Positions 38,310 to 48,492 of a stretch of 64,000 nucleotides of DNA are shown in pieces. The stretch's first letter is position 1; each line of letters starts with the position of its first letter. The notes beneath the pieces were generated by a model. That model was not told the DNA's origin. It saw nothing but the letters and a program-made list of their open reading frames with translations, and ran no database searches. The position numbers and the translations under genes are program-made. Source of the DNA: Chthoniobacteraceae bacterium (lineage in GTDB: Bacteria; Verrucomicrobiota; Verrucomicrobiia; Chthoniobacterales; Chthoniobacteraceae); the NCBI GenBank assembly GCA_028293625.1, contig JAQGOL010000008.1:1-64000 (forward strand). The letters run 5' to 3'.

Positions 38310-38326
38310 GCCTGAGCCGCTTATTC

Positions 38327-39700
38327 TTATGAATGTTGTATCACGGCTTTCGCGCGGTTGCGCCGCATCGACAGGACGAGACCGGCCGCGCCAAGTAAAA
38401 TGAAAGCTCCGGGCTCAGGCACCACAGTCAGTCGGAGCACCTGTCGCTCATCATTTCCAATCACCACACTCGATGCAAAGCCGAGACCGCTGGAAGTCTG
38501 TCCGAGGACTGCCGAAGTATCCGTAATCACGTCCGCAGTCAGAACATCAAAGGTGCTGCCCAGCGTAGGATTAAAGAAGTTAAGGAGGCTCACCGAGATG
38601 TGACCCGCAAGACTTGCCGTCCCAACCGGGGCGCCGGCGCCAATGTCAACGAAGTCGTTGCTGCCGGGACCGCCAATCTCAATTGAGAGTGTGCCGGTGG
38701 AACTTTGAATATAAGAATTGGCAAGTGTGAAAGTAGTCGTCCCAATCGGCGAAGTCTGGACGCCGGCGGCCGTCAGCGAGGGCTGTGCGGTGGCACTGCC
38801 AAAAGCAAGCGACGCCGGACTAAGCGTGCCTCCATTGTTGGTCAGCGGGATCGCAATGGAGGTAGCGGAAAGCACGCCTCCGGTGAAGTTAAAGGCATTG
38901 CTGGCATTAACGTTGACGATCGAGATTGTGCCAATGGTAAGGGAGCCGCCTTTCAGATTAAAAACATTCGTCGAACCTGTCGGCGCTCCGGAGGGACTGT
39001 TGCCATAGCGCAACTGGGCGGCAGTCAGGCTGCCTCCGGAAAGCGTGTAACTCCCCGAGGAAGTTCCCGGATTAGTACCGGCGACAGCCCCGTTGCGGCC
39101 GAGGTTAACCTGCCCCGTACCCGTCGCTGTCCCGGTAAGCGGTCCTCTCACGTAAATGGAACCGGCACTTTGATTAATCGTTCCCGTACCGCGGTTGCCA
39201 ACGGCGATAATTGTCCCGAAATCCAACTCAAACGAGCCGCCCGTAAGATTATAGGTTCCCACCGAGGTATCGCCAAAGCCTATATTGAAGTTGCCCCCCG
39301 ACATCGCAATTGTTCCGCCGGATTGCTCGAGAAGACCGGTGCCGCCGCCGGTTGTACTGGTGGTTCCGGTACCCGTGAGAGGAGCGCCGATGCGAATGTC
39401 CGAAGTAGTCGTGAGCGAACCGCCCGTCATCTGAAGGTTTCCATTCTCACCGGTGGCCGGCCCCAGGATTACATCCAGGATAGTGATAGTATGACTGGAA
39501 TCAATGACAGCTGTGCCGGTGTTATTAATCCGCACATCGTCTCCGGCAACAGGAGCAACGTCGCCGGCCCAGTTGACAGCGTCCTTCCATATACCTATCC
39601 CGGGATTGTCCCAAACGACGGTTACCGCGTGGGTGGATGAGGCAAACAAAATGGCCGCAAGGCCGGTAATAAGAGGAGTGGTTCTGGAGCGGGGGCTCAT
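38327..39700 (-). CDS. PEP-CTERM sorting-domain secreted beta-repeat protein
   Basis: Signal peptide, repeated GGS-rich beta-strand units (TGGSL, SGGNF, SAGSI, LKGGSL), C-terminus VVPEPGAFILLGAAGLVLSMRRNRAK. Confidence 0.93.
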   Translation of the reverse strand: MSPRSRTTPLITGLAAILFASSTHAVTVVWDNPGIGIWKDAVNWAGDVAPVAGDDVRINNTGTAVIDSSHTITILDVILGPATGENGNLQMTGGSLTTTSDIRIGAPLTGTGTTSTTGGGTGLLEQSGGTIAMSGGNFNIGFGDTSVGTYNLTGGSFELDFGTIIAVGNRGTGTINQSAGSIYVRGPLTGTATGTGQVNLGRNGAVAGTNPGTSSGSYTLSGGSLTAAQLRYGNSPSGAPTGSTNVFNLKGGSLTIGTISIVNVNASNAFNFTGGVLSATSIAIPLTNNGGTLSPASLAFGSATAQPSLTAAGVQTSPIGTTTFTLANSYIQSSTGTLSIEIGGPGSNDFVDIGAGAPVGTASLAGHISVSLLNFFNPTLGSTFDVLTADVITDTSAVLGQTSSGLGFASSVVIGNDERQVLRLTVVPEPGAFILLGAAGLVLSMRRNRAKAVIQHS

Positions 39701-40013
39701 GAAACCCTTTTAACCGCCGCACTCAAAATACCAAGAAGTAAGTGGTTTGTTTCTAAAACAGCGAAGAACACCAAGCAATGGATAAGTTCTTGATTTTCAA
39801 TAGGCTTATAAAGGGCTCATTTTGACATCCCATTCACCGGGCGGCCCGGAGCATACACAGCTTTGGAGAGGCCAACCTTCTCATTGAAGCACTCGTTAAT
39901 CGTCCCATTTGTCTTTTCCCGCGCCTTGCAGATTTGAGTGAATAAGCTTCCTTCCCGCACTGTTGCATGCGGCTCAAAATCTCCACCGCCTGACTTATTC
40001 CTCGCGCTCCAAT

Positions 40014-40982
40014 TCACCACGGAGTGAAACGCAATCCGAAGAGCGCCAGGACACTCAGGCCGAGCACGCTGAGCGCGGGCAGGAAGAATGGATCGTAGTG
40101 GTCGGCGACCTGCGGTTTTTTCTCAAGGACGACCACTTTTTTCATCTCATCAATGCGCTGGAAGACGGCCTGGAGCGCCTCGGGTGTGACGGCATTAAAG
40201 ACTTCGCCACCGGTTGCCCGCGCAATCCCTACCAACGCGGGTTCAATGGTTTCGTTAGTCATCAGGATGGCGAAAACGGTAATGTTTTGGGCTTGCAACG
40301 CGGCGATGATTTCCGCGTCGCGCGGCGGCTTGATATCGCTGCTTTCGCCATCGGTAATCAGGATGATCATTCGATCACCCGTTGGCCGTTCTGCAAGCAG
40401 TTCGCTCGCGCCCAGAAGCGCTTTGCCGATGTAAGTGATCCCCCAGAGATCATCCGGGAGTCCGTGGCGCCCCATGCTCGGCGGATCGAGTTTCGGATTG
40501 TTTGGAACGATAAACGGCCGCGCCAGGGCGATCGATTGCGTGTCGAGCGTGAGCGGCAGCCAGTGGATAAACGTGCGGGAAAAAATCGTGAGCCCGAACG
40601 CGTCGCCTTTGCGATAATTGATGAATTGCAGGATGGCATCCATCGCTGAATCAAAACGCGTGTGGCGGCCTTTATCCTGCGAACCGTGGTTCTCGGCCAT
40701 GCTCCCCGAGGTATCGAGTACGATCTGCGCGTTCGTGAGCTTCCGCTCGATTTCCGGCGGCTTGAATGTCACCGGGTGCGCCAGGAAAAGAATGGAGAGC
40801 GCAAGCAGTGCGGCCGGCAGGCAATTGGCGCAAAGGACCAGAAACCGCAGCACAAGTCCGCGCCGCTGACGGCCGTGATCAAATGGCATCGCAATGGGCT
40901 GGCCTTGCCGGACCCATTCCCAAAAGGCGAGAATCACCGGGAGCGCGAGAAGGCCGAGCCATTGGGGATGCAAAAAGGTCAT
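40014..40982 (-). CDS. vWA domain membrane protein (BatA-like), second cluster
   Basis: MIDAS IVLDTSGSMAENHG; N- and C-terminal hydrophobic segments; MIILITDGESSDI. Confidence 0.92.
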   Translation of the reverse strand: MTFLHPQWLGLLALPVILAFWEWVRQGQPIAMPFDHGRQRRGLVLRFLVLCANCLPAALLALSILFLAHPVTFKPPEIERKLTNAQIVLDTSGSMAENHGSQDKGRHTRFDSAMDAILQFINYRKGDAFGLTIFSRTFIHWLPLTLDTQSIALARPFIVPNNPKLDPPSMGRHGLPDDLWGITYIGKALLGASELLAERPTGDRMIILITDGESSDIKPPRDAEIIAALQAQNITVFAILMTNETIEPALVGIARATGGEVFNAVTPEALQAVFQRIDEMKKVVVLEKKPQVADHYDPFFLPALSVLGLSVLALFGLRFTPW

Positions 40983-41827
40983 GGCTGGGTGGCGGCAGGT
41001 TTTTGCGCCTCAATGGTGTAAGGAGCCATGAATGCCGCGATATCCTCGCGGCCAACCGTGGAGCCGGGACGATGCAGCCAATCTTGTAATTGGCGCAATA
41101 AGCTCCCGGTTTTCCCGTCATTCTTTATGGCGTCGAGGGCGGCGTTCATCGGGATGCCGCCAAGCGCGAGCTCTTCGCGCCAGTGGCGGAGAAGGAGCAT
41201 CTCCATGCTGGCCTTTCCATCGGCGTCGAGTGTGCCGGCTTCAAGTTGAAGAAGTAAGGATCGCAACAGTTCGGCCAGCGTTGGCTCGGGCGGCGCATCC
41301 GGCGCGGGCTTCGGTCGTTTGGGACGTCCGTAAAAAAGAAGCAGGAGCAGCCACACCATCCAAAAGACCGCCAGCCCGGCCAGCGTTGCGTAGTAATGTC
41401 CGCCTACGTCGACGTGAACTTTTTCGGTCTCCTGGATGCGTGCATCGAGTTCTTTGGAAAGCTTCGGATCGCCTTGGAATTTAAATGACGGCAAGCCATC
41501 AAGCTGGCGGCCATCTTCGGATGCCAGGTAATCCTTCAGGTCAAAAGTGCCGGCCCGATTGGCGATATAGCGCACATCATAAACCCGCGAACCGGCCTGC
41601 TCGATCACCCTGGCGATTCGCACATTGACCGCCACTCCCCATTTATAGGGCGTCACCGCGACGGGCGGTCCGCTATATGTGACGATGGCCGCCTGCTCAA
41701 CGCCGAGCGGCACATTCAGCGAATCGACCTCTTTTTCGGGCCGGAAAAAATAGGCCGCGGCCAGCGCGAGCAAACAGGCGGCGGCAACGGCGAGCCAGAA
41801 GCTTTTCCGCTTAAAAAACCGTTTCAT
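40979..41827 (-). CDS. Membrane protein with TM and cytoplasmic region, in DUF4381 position of the second cluster
   Basis: N-terminal TM KSFWLAVAAACLLALAAAYFF, second TM GLAVFWMVWLLLLLFYGRPKRPK, helical tail; ORF extends to 41857. Confidence 0.7.
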   Translation of the reverse strand: MKRFFKRKSFWLAVAAACLLALAAAYFFRPEKEVDSLNVPLGVEQAAIVTYSGPPVAVTPYKWGVAVNVRIARVIEQAGSRVYDVRYIANRAGTFDLKDYLASEDGRQLDGLPSFKFQGDPKLSKELDARIQETEKVHVDVGGHYYATLAGLAVFWMVWLLLLLFYGRPKRPKPAPDAPPEPTLAELLRSLLLQLEAGTLDADGKASMEMLLLRHWREELALGGIPMNAALDAIKNDGKTGSLLRQLQDWLHRPGSTVGREDIAAFMAPYTIEAQKPAATQP

Positions 41828-41828
41828 G

Positions 41829-42692
41829 CTATCGCTCTCTGCCGGCGCCGAACCCATGGCGTTTTAGGAAATGACGCAGCTTGCCAAGGATCGGCTCATC
41901 AGTCGGCAGATGCAGATAATCGATGCCGAAGCGGGTCAGTTCACTTTTCCATCCTTCCGCATCCACCCACATCCGGCGTCCATGACCGACAAACGCGCGG
42001 CCGGACTCAGCTTCAACTCCGCGGAAAATGCCCGCTCCTTTTACCCGCAGTTCCGCGGGATCCTGAAGGTGCAATACGATGCAATCGTGCTCCTGGGAAA
42101 GCACCTGCAAAGCCGGAAATGCATCGGGATCGTGCAGATCGCTAAGCACGATGATCATGGTGCGCCGTTTAAGCGAAGGCGCCACTTCCCGGGCGCGATG
42201 CGCCAATGAAGTCTCTTCCAGAAAATCGTGATGACGGAGCTGATGCGACCATTCCATGACGACGTTGCGGGAAAGGGTTGGACGTACATGCAACTCGCGC
42301 GCACCGCAGCCGAGAAGCCCGACAGGCGTCACGTTTGCCTGGGCGGCGAGCGCGATCCCGGTGGCAATCTGCACCGCCCACGCGTATTTGCTCAGCGGCT
42401 GCGAGCTCAGACACATCGAGGCGGAGGTATCGAGCAGCAGGTAAAGCGGAATCTGTTTTGGCTCCTGAAATTCCTTGATGAAAAGTTTGCCGACACGGGC
42501 CGAGACCTTCCAGTCGATGAACTTCACCGGATCGCCAGGCACGTATAGCCGCGACTGCGCATACTCAAGCCCGGCGCCGTGAAACACCGATTCCTCCTGG
42601 CCGAAGTTCAGGCTGTTGGCAAGATGCCTGACCGCGACCTCGAACTGGCGCGCATCGACCGGATCCTGACTGAGTTTGACCTGCCGGCGCAT
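41829..42692 (-). CDS. DUF58 domain protein, second cluster
   Basis: EESVFHGAGLEYAQSRLYVPGDPVKFIDWKVSARVGKLFIKEFQE; LLLDTSASM. Confidence 0.95.
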   Translation of the reverse strand: MRRQVKLSQDPVDARQFEVAVRHLANSLNFGQEESVFHGAGLEYAQSRLYVPGDPVKFIDWKVSARVGKLFIKEFQEPKQIPLYLLLDTSASMCLSSQPLSKYAWAVQIATGIALAAQANVTPVGLLGCGARELHVRPTLSRNVVMEWSHQLRHHDFLEETSLAHRAREVAPSLKRRTMIIVLSDLHDPDAFPALQVLSQEHDCIVLHLQDPAELRVKGAGIFRGVEAESGRAFVGHGRRMWVDAEGWKSELTRFGIDYLHLPTDEPILGKLRHFLKRHGFGAGRER

Positions 42693-42698
42693 CGCTTG

Positions 42699-43709
42699 TC
42701 AGCCAAGGTCGGCAAGGATCGCTTCGAGAACTTCTCCCCCGGTATGCCCGGCGGCCGACGCTTCGTAACTGACGCGGATCCGGTGAAGCACCACGTCCTC
42801 GGCAAGATCGAACAAATCCTCCGGGGTGACATAATCGCGGCCACGGATCACGGCCCGGGCGCGCGACGCATTGATCAACGCAAGTCCGGCGCGCGGGCTG
42901 CATCCAAAATCGAGATGCTTCGATTCCCGGGTGCGTCGCACCAGTTCCACGCAATGCTTCACAAAAACCTCGCTGACATGCACGGCCTGGACCGCTTCCA
43001 TCGCGACCACCAGATCCTCGACCGAGGCGCCGGCGTTCTCTTCAATCATGTCGAAAGCGGAGCGAGGCACGGCGCCGCCGCCTTCCCGCCGCAACCCCAT
43101 CCCGAGCTGGCGCTGAAGAATCAACTGTTCCTCATCGCGGCCGGGATAGCCGAGCCGATGCAGGAGCATGAACCGGTCGAGTTGGGCCTCGGGCAGTTCG
43201 AAAGTGCCCGATTGCTCCACGGGATTCTGCGTCGCAATCACCAGGAACGGCGTGGGCAGTTTTAAGTTCTGTCCGCCGATTGTCACCTTGCGCTCCTGCA
43301 TCGCTTCGAGCATGGCGCCCTGCACTTTGGGCGCCGCCCGATTGATTTCATCGGCAAGGAGCAGATTGGTAAATACCGGTCCCTTGTGGATGCGAAAGTC
43401 GCCGCTCTTTTGGTCAATGATTTCCGAGCCGATGATGTCGGACGGCAGCATGTCCACCGTGAACTGCACCCGTTTGAAATCCAGGTTGATCGCCTTGGCG
43501 ATGGTGTTTACCAGCAGCGTTTTCGCCAGGCCCGGCAACCCTTGCAGCAGCAGATGGCCGCCCGTCAGCAAGGCAATCATCACACGCTCGACGACGACAT
43601 CCTGGCCAACCACCACCTTGGCCACCCGCTCCCGGACGCCGGCGACAAATTGCTGGGCTGTCTGCGCCCCCGCGGCAAGGATGGCGGGAGGTTCAATAAT
43701 CGTTTGCAT
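42699..43709 (-). CDS. MoxR family AAA+ ATPase, second cluster
   Basis: GHLLLQGLPGLAKTLL, ADEINRAAPKVQGAMLEAMQERKVTIGG, IATQNPVEQSGTFELPEAQLDRFML. Confidence 0.97.
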   Translation of the reverse strand: MQTIIEPPAILAAGAQTAQQFVAGVRERVAKVVVGQDVVVERVMIALLTGGHLLLQGLPGLAKTLLVNTIAKAINLDFKRVQFTVDMLPSDIIGSEIIDQKSGDFRIHKGPVFTNLLLADEINRAAPKVQGAMLEAMQERKVTIGGQNLKLPTPFLVIATQNPVEQSGTFELPEAQLDRFMLLHRLGYPGRDEEQLILQRQLGMGLRREGGGAVPRSAFDMIEENAGASVEDLVVAMEAVQAVHVSEVFVKHCVELVRRTRESKHLDFGCSPRAGLALINASRARAVIRGRDYVTPEDLFDLAEDVVLHRIRVSYEASAAGHTGGEVLEAILADLG

Positions 43710-43724
43710 GGGGATGGGATGAAA

Positions 43725-46700
43725 TTAACAGGCCAGGCGCAGCCATTTTTCCACGACCCCGCGCAGGTCGGCTTCGGATAGCGCGGACTCTTTGGCACCA
43801 AAACAAGCCTCCTGGACGCGCTGGAGATCAAGCTGGAGTTCCTGTTTTTGTGAGTCCTGAAGCGTCACGAGCGGACTCGTCCGCAGACGGCGAAGCAACG
43901 CGACGACTGCGAAGCCGTCGAGTTCACCTGGCATTTTGAAAACATCGCGGGCTTGCACAGGCTGCTCTTCGGCTCCGGGCCGGCGTTTTAACCCAAAGGC
44001 GAGGACGCTTCCGAGCAACACGCACGAGGTCCCGATTCCAAGCCACAAATTACGGTGCGAGGCCGGCTTTGCATTTCCCGCCACGGCGGAGCGGCCAACT
44101 GCCAGAGAAGGCTGGGAAAGCGTGGAAAGGTCCATATCGTTGTAGCTTTGGTAAACGACAACCGCGTCTTTTGATTTTGGAGCCGGGAATACGAACTCGG
44201 TTGGAGCATCAGCCGCCCGGATCGGGTCGCCATCGAGCGCGATCGTCCAGAGCCGTTCCGATTGCGGCGCAACCTGGTCGCCCCATGTGTTGATCTCTTT
44301 TACCTGCAATCCTTCGTGCGGATTAATATGCCGCACCCCGATCGCCTTTTTGAGCGCTTCAAGATCAAGCAGCTGGTCGAGGTCCGGCACAAGTCCGGTG
44401 GCTGTCGCTTTGATCTCCAGCGGCAGTGCGCCATTGATCTGGAACTGGCGCGTATCGAGCGTCTGGGTAATCTCAATGTGCCCGGCCGGCCGTGGCGCCG
44501 GTTCTCCGGCTCCCACCTTGATCACCGTCTCGGCGGACTCTGCGGGAATGGTGACCGGACCAGTCAGATCCATAAACTTCAGCTCCATTTCAACAGGCGG
44601 GATTTTGTCCACGCTCGCGTCCTTGGGTTTGACCAGCAGGTAAGCGAGCACGGTTTCCTCCCAGCCCGGTTGCGCGCTGGGACGCGGTTTCACTTCCGGC
44701 GCTGCGAATGTGATGGATTTAATCTCAAAAAATGGCGCGAGCGTTTCGGTCAGGCTCAGCTCGAGTTCATCGCGCGGTCCCTGTGCCTCGCGCATTTTCC
44801 TGGCCAACGGGACTTTTTTGCGTGGCTTGCCGGCAGGGCCGCCCGGTGCGTTGGTGAGGTATTGGCCAAATTGCGCCACCCTTCCCATCGCCTCGGTATG
44901 GATCACACTGACGATGATCCCAAACTCCTGGTCCCGGCCCACGGTGTTCGGGCCGTCCACGCGGGTTTGCAACCGGATCTCGCTGAGCAATTCATCAAAA
45001 TAGGCGACCTTCTTTTCCGCGCCAAGGGTGAAAGGGTCGTCCTTTGTAATGACGAGCGCGCTGGCCAGATAACGGTATTTGAGATCCTCATGGAGCGGCT
45101 CCTTTTCATCGGCAAGCCGTGCATTCACGACTTTGGCGAACTGGCTGAGGTGCGCTTGGGCTGCGTTGCCCGGCAGCGCGAGAAGATGATCGCGGATTTG
45201 CGTCAATGCGGCGCGGTTCATCGCCTTGGATAGATTGAGCTGCCCGCCGGAACCGATGCCAAGCAAGCCATGGAACCATCCCAGATACGCGTCGATGGAA
45301 TAATCGGCAGGAGCAAGCTTCGGCACTTCCTTCGCATACGCCTCGGCGCCGCGTTTGAAGTATTCCTGCGCCTGCAAATTCTTTTCCTTATAACCGATCA
45401 TCCGCTTGCGCGAGTCGCCGGTGACAAGTTCCTGGAAGTATTCAAAATCGCCCCAATCCGTCAGGAGTGTTCCGGCCAATGTCAGGGCGCGCGACCCATC
45501 GGCATGCCCGCCAAGCCAGCTTTCGATCATCCCCAATGCGGCGCCATATCCGGCGCGGACCATCTCCAGGGTTTGGGTTTCGTCCCGGCGCGTGAGCCCG
45601 GCCTTTTGCACATCCATCTTGCGCCAGCGCTCGCCGAGATTGGCGTTCATCCGGGAAAGGATGAGGAAAAAAAGTGGCTCATCCATCTTATCGAGCGGAC
45701 CGAAAACCGTCTCGATATGGCTGGCCCGATAAGCTTCGGCGTTGCTGTATGCCAGGTCGAAAGCCGTGACCACCTTCTCGTAATCCTTCGGTGCGATGCC
45801 GGCCTGCCGAAAGAGCGCCATCATGCGGGAGAGACTCTCAATGTTTTTCTCCATCATGATCGGCGTGACGGGAATCCGGGCGTCGTCCGAGAGCTCGTAT
45901 TTCCTGCGCAACGCCTCCGGGATCTGCGGGTTGTGCGTCCTGGCCCAGACATTGAGAAAGTCTTCGGCAAGCGCCACTCCGGCTTCGGGAGCGCGTTTCC
46001 CGATCTCCACGATCCGCTCGGCTGCCTGATCAAAATTCGCCCCGGCAAGGATGGTTCTTGAAATGCCCACATCGAGCCGGTCGCGAAGACCGAGCGGGAA
46101 CGAGGAAGCCCATTTTCCCATCGGCGCGGTGGCAAGCAATTCTTCAGGTGCGACAAACTTCGGTCTATCGTTTGGATTGGCGGGGACGCCGGTTTTTAGA
46201 GTGAACGTGGTTTCAGCCTCAAGCAGCCAGAACTCGCCCATCATTTGGGAAAGCTGATTCCACGGCTGAAGGCTGAGATCGACGTTTTCGGCGAGCAGAT
46301 TGGCAACAGCCGTTTGGGCCTTGAGATTCTCAACACGCACGGGCACTTCATTGCGCACCTCGTTTTGCAACTTGCGTCCAAGGGCGCTGATCAGCCGCAC
46401 AGCGCCTTCAGGATTGTTCTTTACCATGTCGCCAAAAACCGGCGCGAGTGTGGACGGCGAAATTTGCGTGATCACGCGCGCAAGCTCCTGGCTCGCTTTG
46501 GTGCGCTCCCAATCATTTACCTTGGCGAGTCCGAGAATCCGCACATTGTCGTCCCAGACTTTCTGCACCTGCCCGCGCTGTGCGACCTCGCTTTCCTGTT
46601 GGGAAGAGAGGAACGATCTCACCTCGTTGCGCACCCCTTCATCCGAAACCTGATCCAATTGTTCAAGCGGCGGCAGGTAAACCCGGGCCAGGTCTTTAAA

Positions 46701-47354
46701 TCCGCCTGCCAGCAAAACGCGTCCGGCAAGCAACCGCTTGCCCGGATCCGAGCCGCCCAGTTTATCCGTTCCCTTTTTAAGCCGATCGGAGAGCCAGTAA
46801 CTCTCACTGACTGGAACGGCAAGGCCAAGCAGTTGCCCGAGTCTGCGCAACTGGTCGCCGGTGAACTCGCCCGGCACGGCATCGGCCAGCGCGAGCACGT
46901 CATCAAGCCGCACATTCGGTTTCTGTTTCTCGGTCAGATCCGCCAGCATCTTTTCGTAGATCCGGCGTGCCAGTTCCAAAGGCATCTCCGCCAGCGATTC
47001 GCGGATTTTCCGCCAGTCGCCGGTGCGAAAAAGAGCGAGAAAGGATTCCGTTAAATTCTGAGCCTCCGCAGAGCGTCCCCGCTCAAGTCCACTAAAAATG
47101 TCGTTCGGATCGCGTGTGAACTTCTGGGTTAAAATCGCTTCAAGCTGTTTGATCACCTTCGGGTCGGGAGGCGGCGGCGGACCAAGCGGGATGATCGGAG
47201 TCTCCGGTGCAGCTTCAATGGCCTGTTGAGCGTGCAAGGTTCCAAACAGAGAGACGAAACCGCAGGCCAGGATCAGAGCCGCCCTCAGTGATCTGCGTTG
47301 ATCTGCGGGTTGAAAAAAATGGTTCAATCGGGCAAGGGGTGGGGGCCGTGTCAC
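43725..47354 (-). CDS. Large (1209 aa) membrane-anchored protein of no recognised family in MoxR/vWA operon
   Basis: N-terminal signal/anchor, about 1080-residue helical then beta-type extracytoplasmic region, TM NLWLGIGTSCVLLGSVLAFGL, short cytoplasmic helical tail. Confidence 0.85.
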   Translation of the reverse strand: MTRPPPLARLNHFFQPADQRRSLRAALILACGFVSLFGTLHAQQAIEAAPETPIIPLGPPPPPDPKVIKQLEAILTQKFTRDPNDIFSGLERGRSAEAQNLTESFLALFRTGDWRKIRESLAEMPLELARRIYEKMLADLTEKQKPNVRLDDVLALADAVPGEFTGDQLRRLGQLLGLAVPVSESYWLSDRLKKGTDKLGGSDPGKRLLAGRVLLAGGFKDLARVYLPPLEQLDQVSDEGVRNEVRSFLSSQQESEVAQRGQVQKVWDDNVRILGLAKVNDWERTKASQELARVITQISPSTLAPVFGDMVKNNPEGAVRLISALGRKLQNEVRNEVPVRVENLKAQTAVANLLAENVDLSLQPWNQLSQMMGEFWLLEAETTFTLKTGVPANPNDRPKFVAPEELLATAPMGKWASSFPLGLRDRLDVGISRTILAGANFDQAAERIVEIGKRAPEAGVALAEDFLNVWARTHNPQIPEALRRKYELSDDARIPVTPIMMEKNIESLSRMMALFRQAGIAPKDYEKVVTAFDLAYSNAEAYRASHIETVFGPLDKMDEPLFFLILSRMNANLGERWRKMDVQKAGLTRRDETQTLEMVRAGYGAALGMIESWLGGHADGSRALTLAGTLLTDWGDFEYFQELVTGDSRKRMIGYKEKNLQAQEYFKRGAEAYAKEVPKLAPADYSIDAYLGWFHGLLGIGSGGQLNLSKAMNRAALTQIRDHLLALPGNAAQAHLSQFAKVVNARLADEKEPLHEDLKYRYLASALVITKDDPFTLGAEKKVAYFDELLSEIRLQTRVDGPNTVGRDQEFGIIVSVIHTEAMGRVAQFGQYLTNAPGGPAGKPRKKVPLARKMREAQGPRDELELSLTETLAPFFEIKSITFAAPEVKPRPSAQPGWEETVLAYLLVKPKDASVDKIPPVEMELKFMDLTGPVTIPAESAETVIKVGAGEPAPRPAGHIEITQTLDTRQFQINGALPLEIKATATGLVPDLDQLLDLEALKKAIGVRHINPHEGLQVKEINTWGDQVAPQSERLWTIALDGDPIRAADAPTEFVFPAPKSKDAVVVYQSYNDMDLSTLSQPSLAVGRSAVAGNAKPASHRNLWLGIGTSCVLLGSVLAFGLKRRPGAEEQPVQARDVFKMPGELDGFAVVALLRRLRTSPLVTLQDSQKQELQLDLQRVQEACFGAKESALSEADLRGVVEKWLRLAC

Positions 47355-47935
47355 GAGCCGGTGTTTTGGAGCTTCTCGAACTCTTGAAATCCTTCGCGTC
47401 CGTCTTCCTTAGGACCGCTCTTAGGCGCGGGCTTTCCGGGTGGTCCTCCCAGGAGCGCCGCAGCCGCCGACTTTCCTTTGCCGCCTTTTTCAGCGCCGCC
47501 ACCAGCCGGAGTCTCTCCCCCGCCCTGTTTCATCAAAAGCGCCGCTTCAAGGTTTTGCAGTTTGCCGGCATTAATCCCGGCCACGCCGTGGACCGCCTGG
47601 ATGCTGGCGGCGCTTCCCACCGCGTTGCCGGCCGGCACGGTGATCCCGCCGGCAGGGATTACCGGCGGAGGCGGCACGGACAAAACCGCGGTGTGTCCAT
47701 CGGCTTTCACGCCATTAATCGTGTCGATCCCGTCGATTTTATTCACACCTTGCGCGCTGCTCCCGGCGACCGTTGTCTTCTGGTTTTCAACGTTCCTAAT
47801 CTTCGCCACGGCCTCCTGCTTTACCCCTCTGACCCCTTCCACGGCCGCGCCGCCCGGCGGCTTCTCTTGCGCGAAAACCAGGGAACCGAAACAAAACCAG
47901 GCGGGAATGGCCAGGCAGGCAGATCGATTCTTCAT
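47351..47935 (-). CDS. Hypothetical secreted Gly/Ala/Pro-rich protein
   Basis: Signal peptide AIPAWFCFGSLVFAQ; repeated hydrophobic-Gly motifs (VEGVRGV, IDGIDTINGVKADG, VHGVAGI); 4-nt overlaps on both sides. Confidence 0.75.
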   Translation of the reverse strand: MKNRSACLAIPAWFCFGSLVFAQEKPPGGAAVEGVRGVKQEAVAKIRNVENQKTTVAGSSAQGVNKIDGIDTINGVKADGHTAVLSVPPPPVIPAGGITVPAGNAVGSAASIQAVHGVAGINAGKLQNLEAALLMKQGGGETPAGGGAEKGGKGKSAAAALLGGPPGKPAPKSGPKEDGREGFQEFEKLQNTGS

Positions 47936-48492
47936 GGGGTTTTCCTTTGCATTCTTTTCTCGAACTCCGCCTCGACCCGCCGTTCATAGGAAGCAAGCGC
48001 GGCCGGTTCCTGATGTTCGGCCAGGTACCGGAAAATCTGCCGGGTTCGCTCGGCATAAGGCCGCCATTCCTCCTCGGCGGCACCGTTCGTTTTTAAGAGA
48101 TAAGTGGCGTAATAATGCGCCTTGCCGAGCATCTCCCGAACGGCGCGGGTGATCTTTGCATCATCCCCGTGAACCTTGGCCGATTCCTGGAGCAACAAGG
48201 TGAGGTCCGTAATTGCGGCGACGACATCGAGCATCTCAAGCCGCGCCGTGGCTTGGGCGAGTCGAATCTGATGACGCGCAAGCGGCGCCTCTGTCGGAAG
48301 CTCGGCGCTCAGCTTTTCATATTCCTCAATCACCAGCTCCCAATCGGGATCTTTTAGCCGCTCCAACTCCTGGATCTTTGCGGCATGGACCCGGGCTTTT
48401 TCCCGCGCCATCTGATTTTGGCCCTCGTTGAAATGATAATAGAGCACGGCCACGGGGAAGAGCAGCCAGAGCAGGGTGAAAAATTTTCTCAT
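47932..48492 (-). CDS. Hypothetical TPR-like protein with N-terminal TM anchor
   Basis: MRKFFTLLWLLFPVAVLYYHF anchor followed by helical repeats; ORF extends to 48549. Confidence 0.75.
   Translation of the reverse strand: MRKFFTLLWLLFPVAVLYYHFNEGQNQMAREKARVHAAKIQELERLKDPDWELVIEEYEKLSAELPTEAPLARHQIRLAQATARLEMLDVVAAITDLTLLLQESAKVHGDDAKITRAVREMLGKAHYYATYLLKTNGAAEEEWRPYAERTRQIFRYLAEHQEPAALASYERRVEAEFEKRMQRKTP

Noticed and set aside
39817-40020. 67-aa minus-strand ORF downstream of the second vWA operon
   Set aside because: Protein-like C-terminus but no recognised family and it overlaps the vWA stop; not enough evidence to call
44262-45233. 323-aa plus-strand ORF inside the 1209-aa gene
   Set aside because: Antisense shadow; the 1209-aa frame is uninterrupted and flanked by a 4-nt overlap
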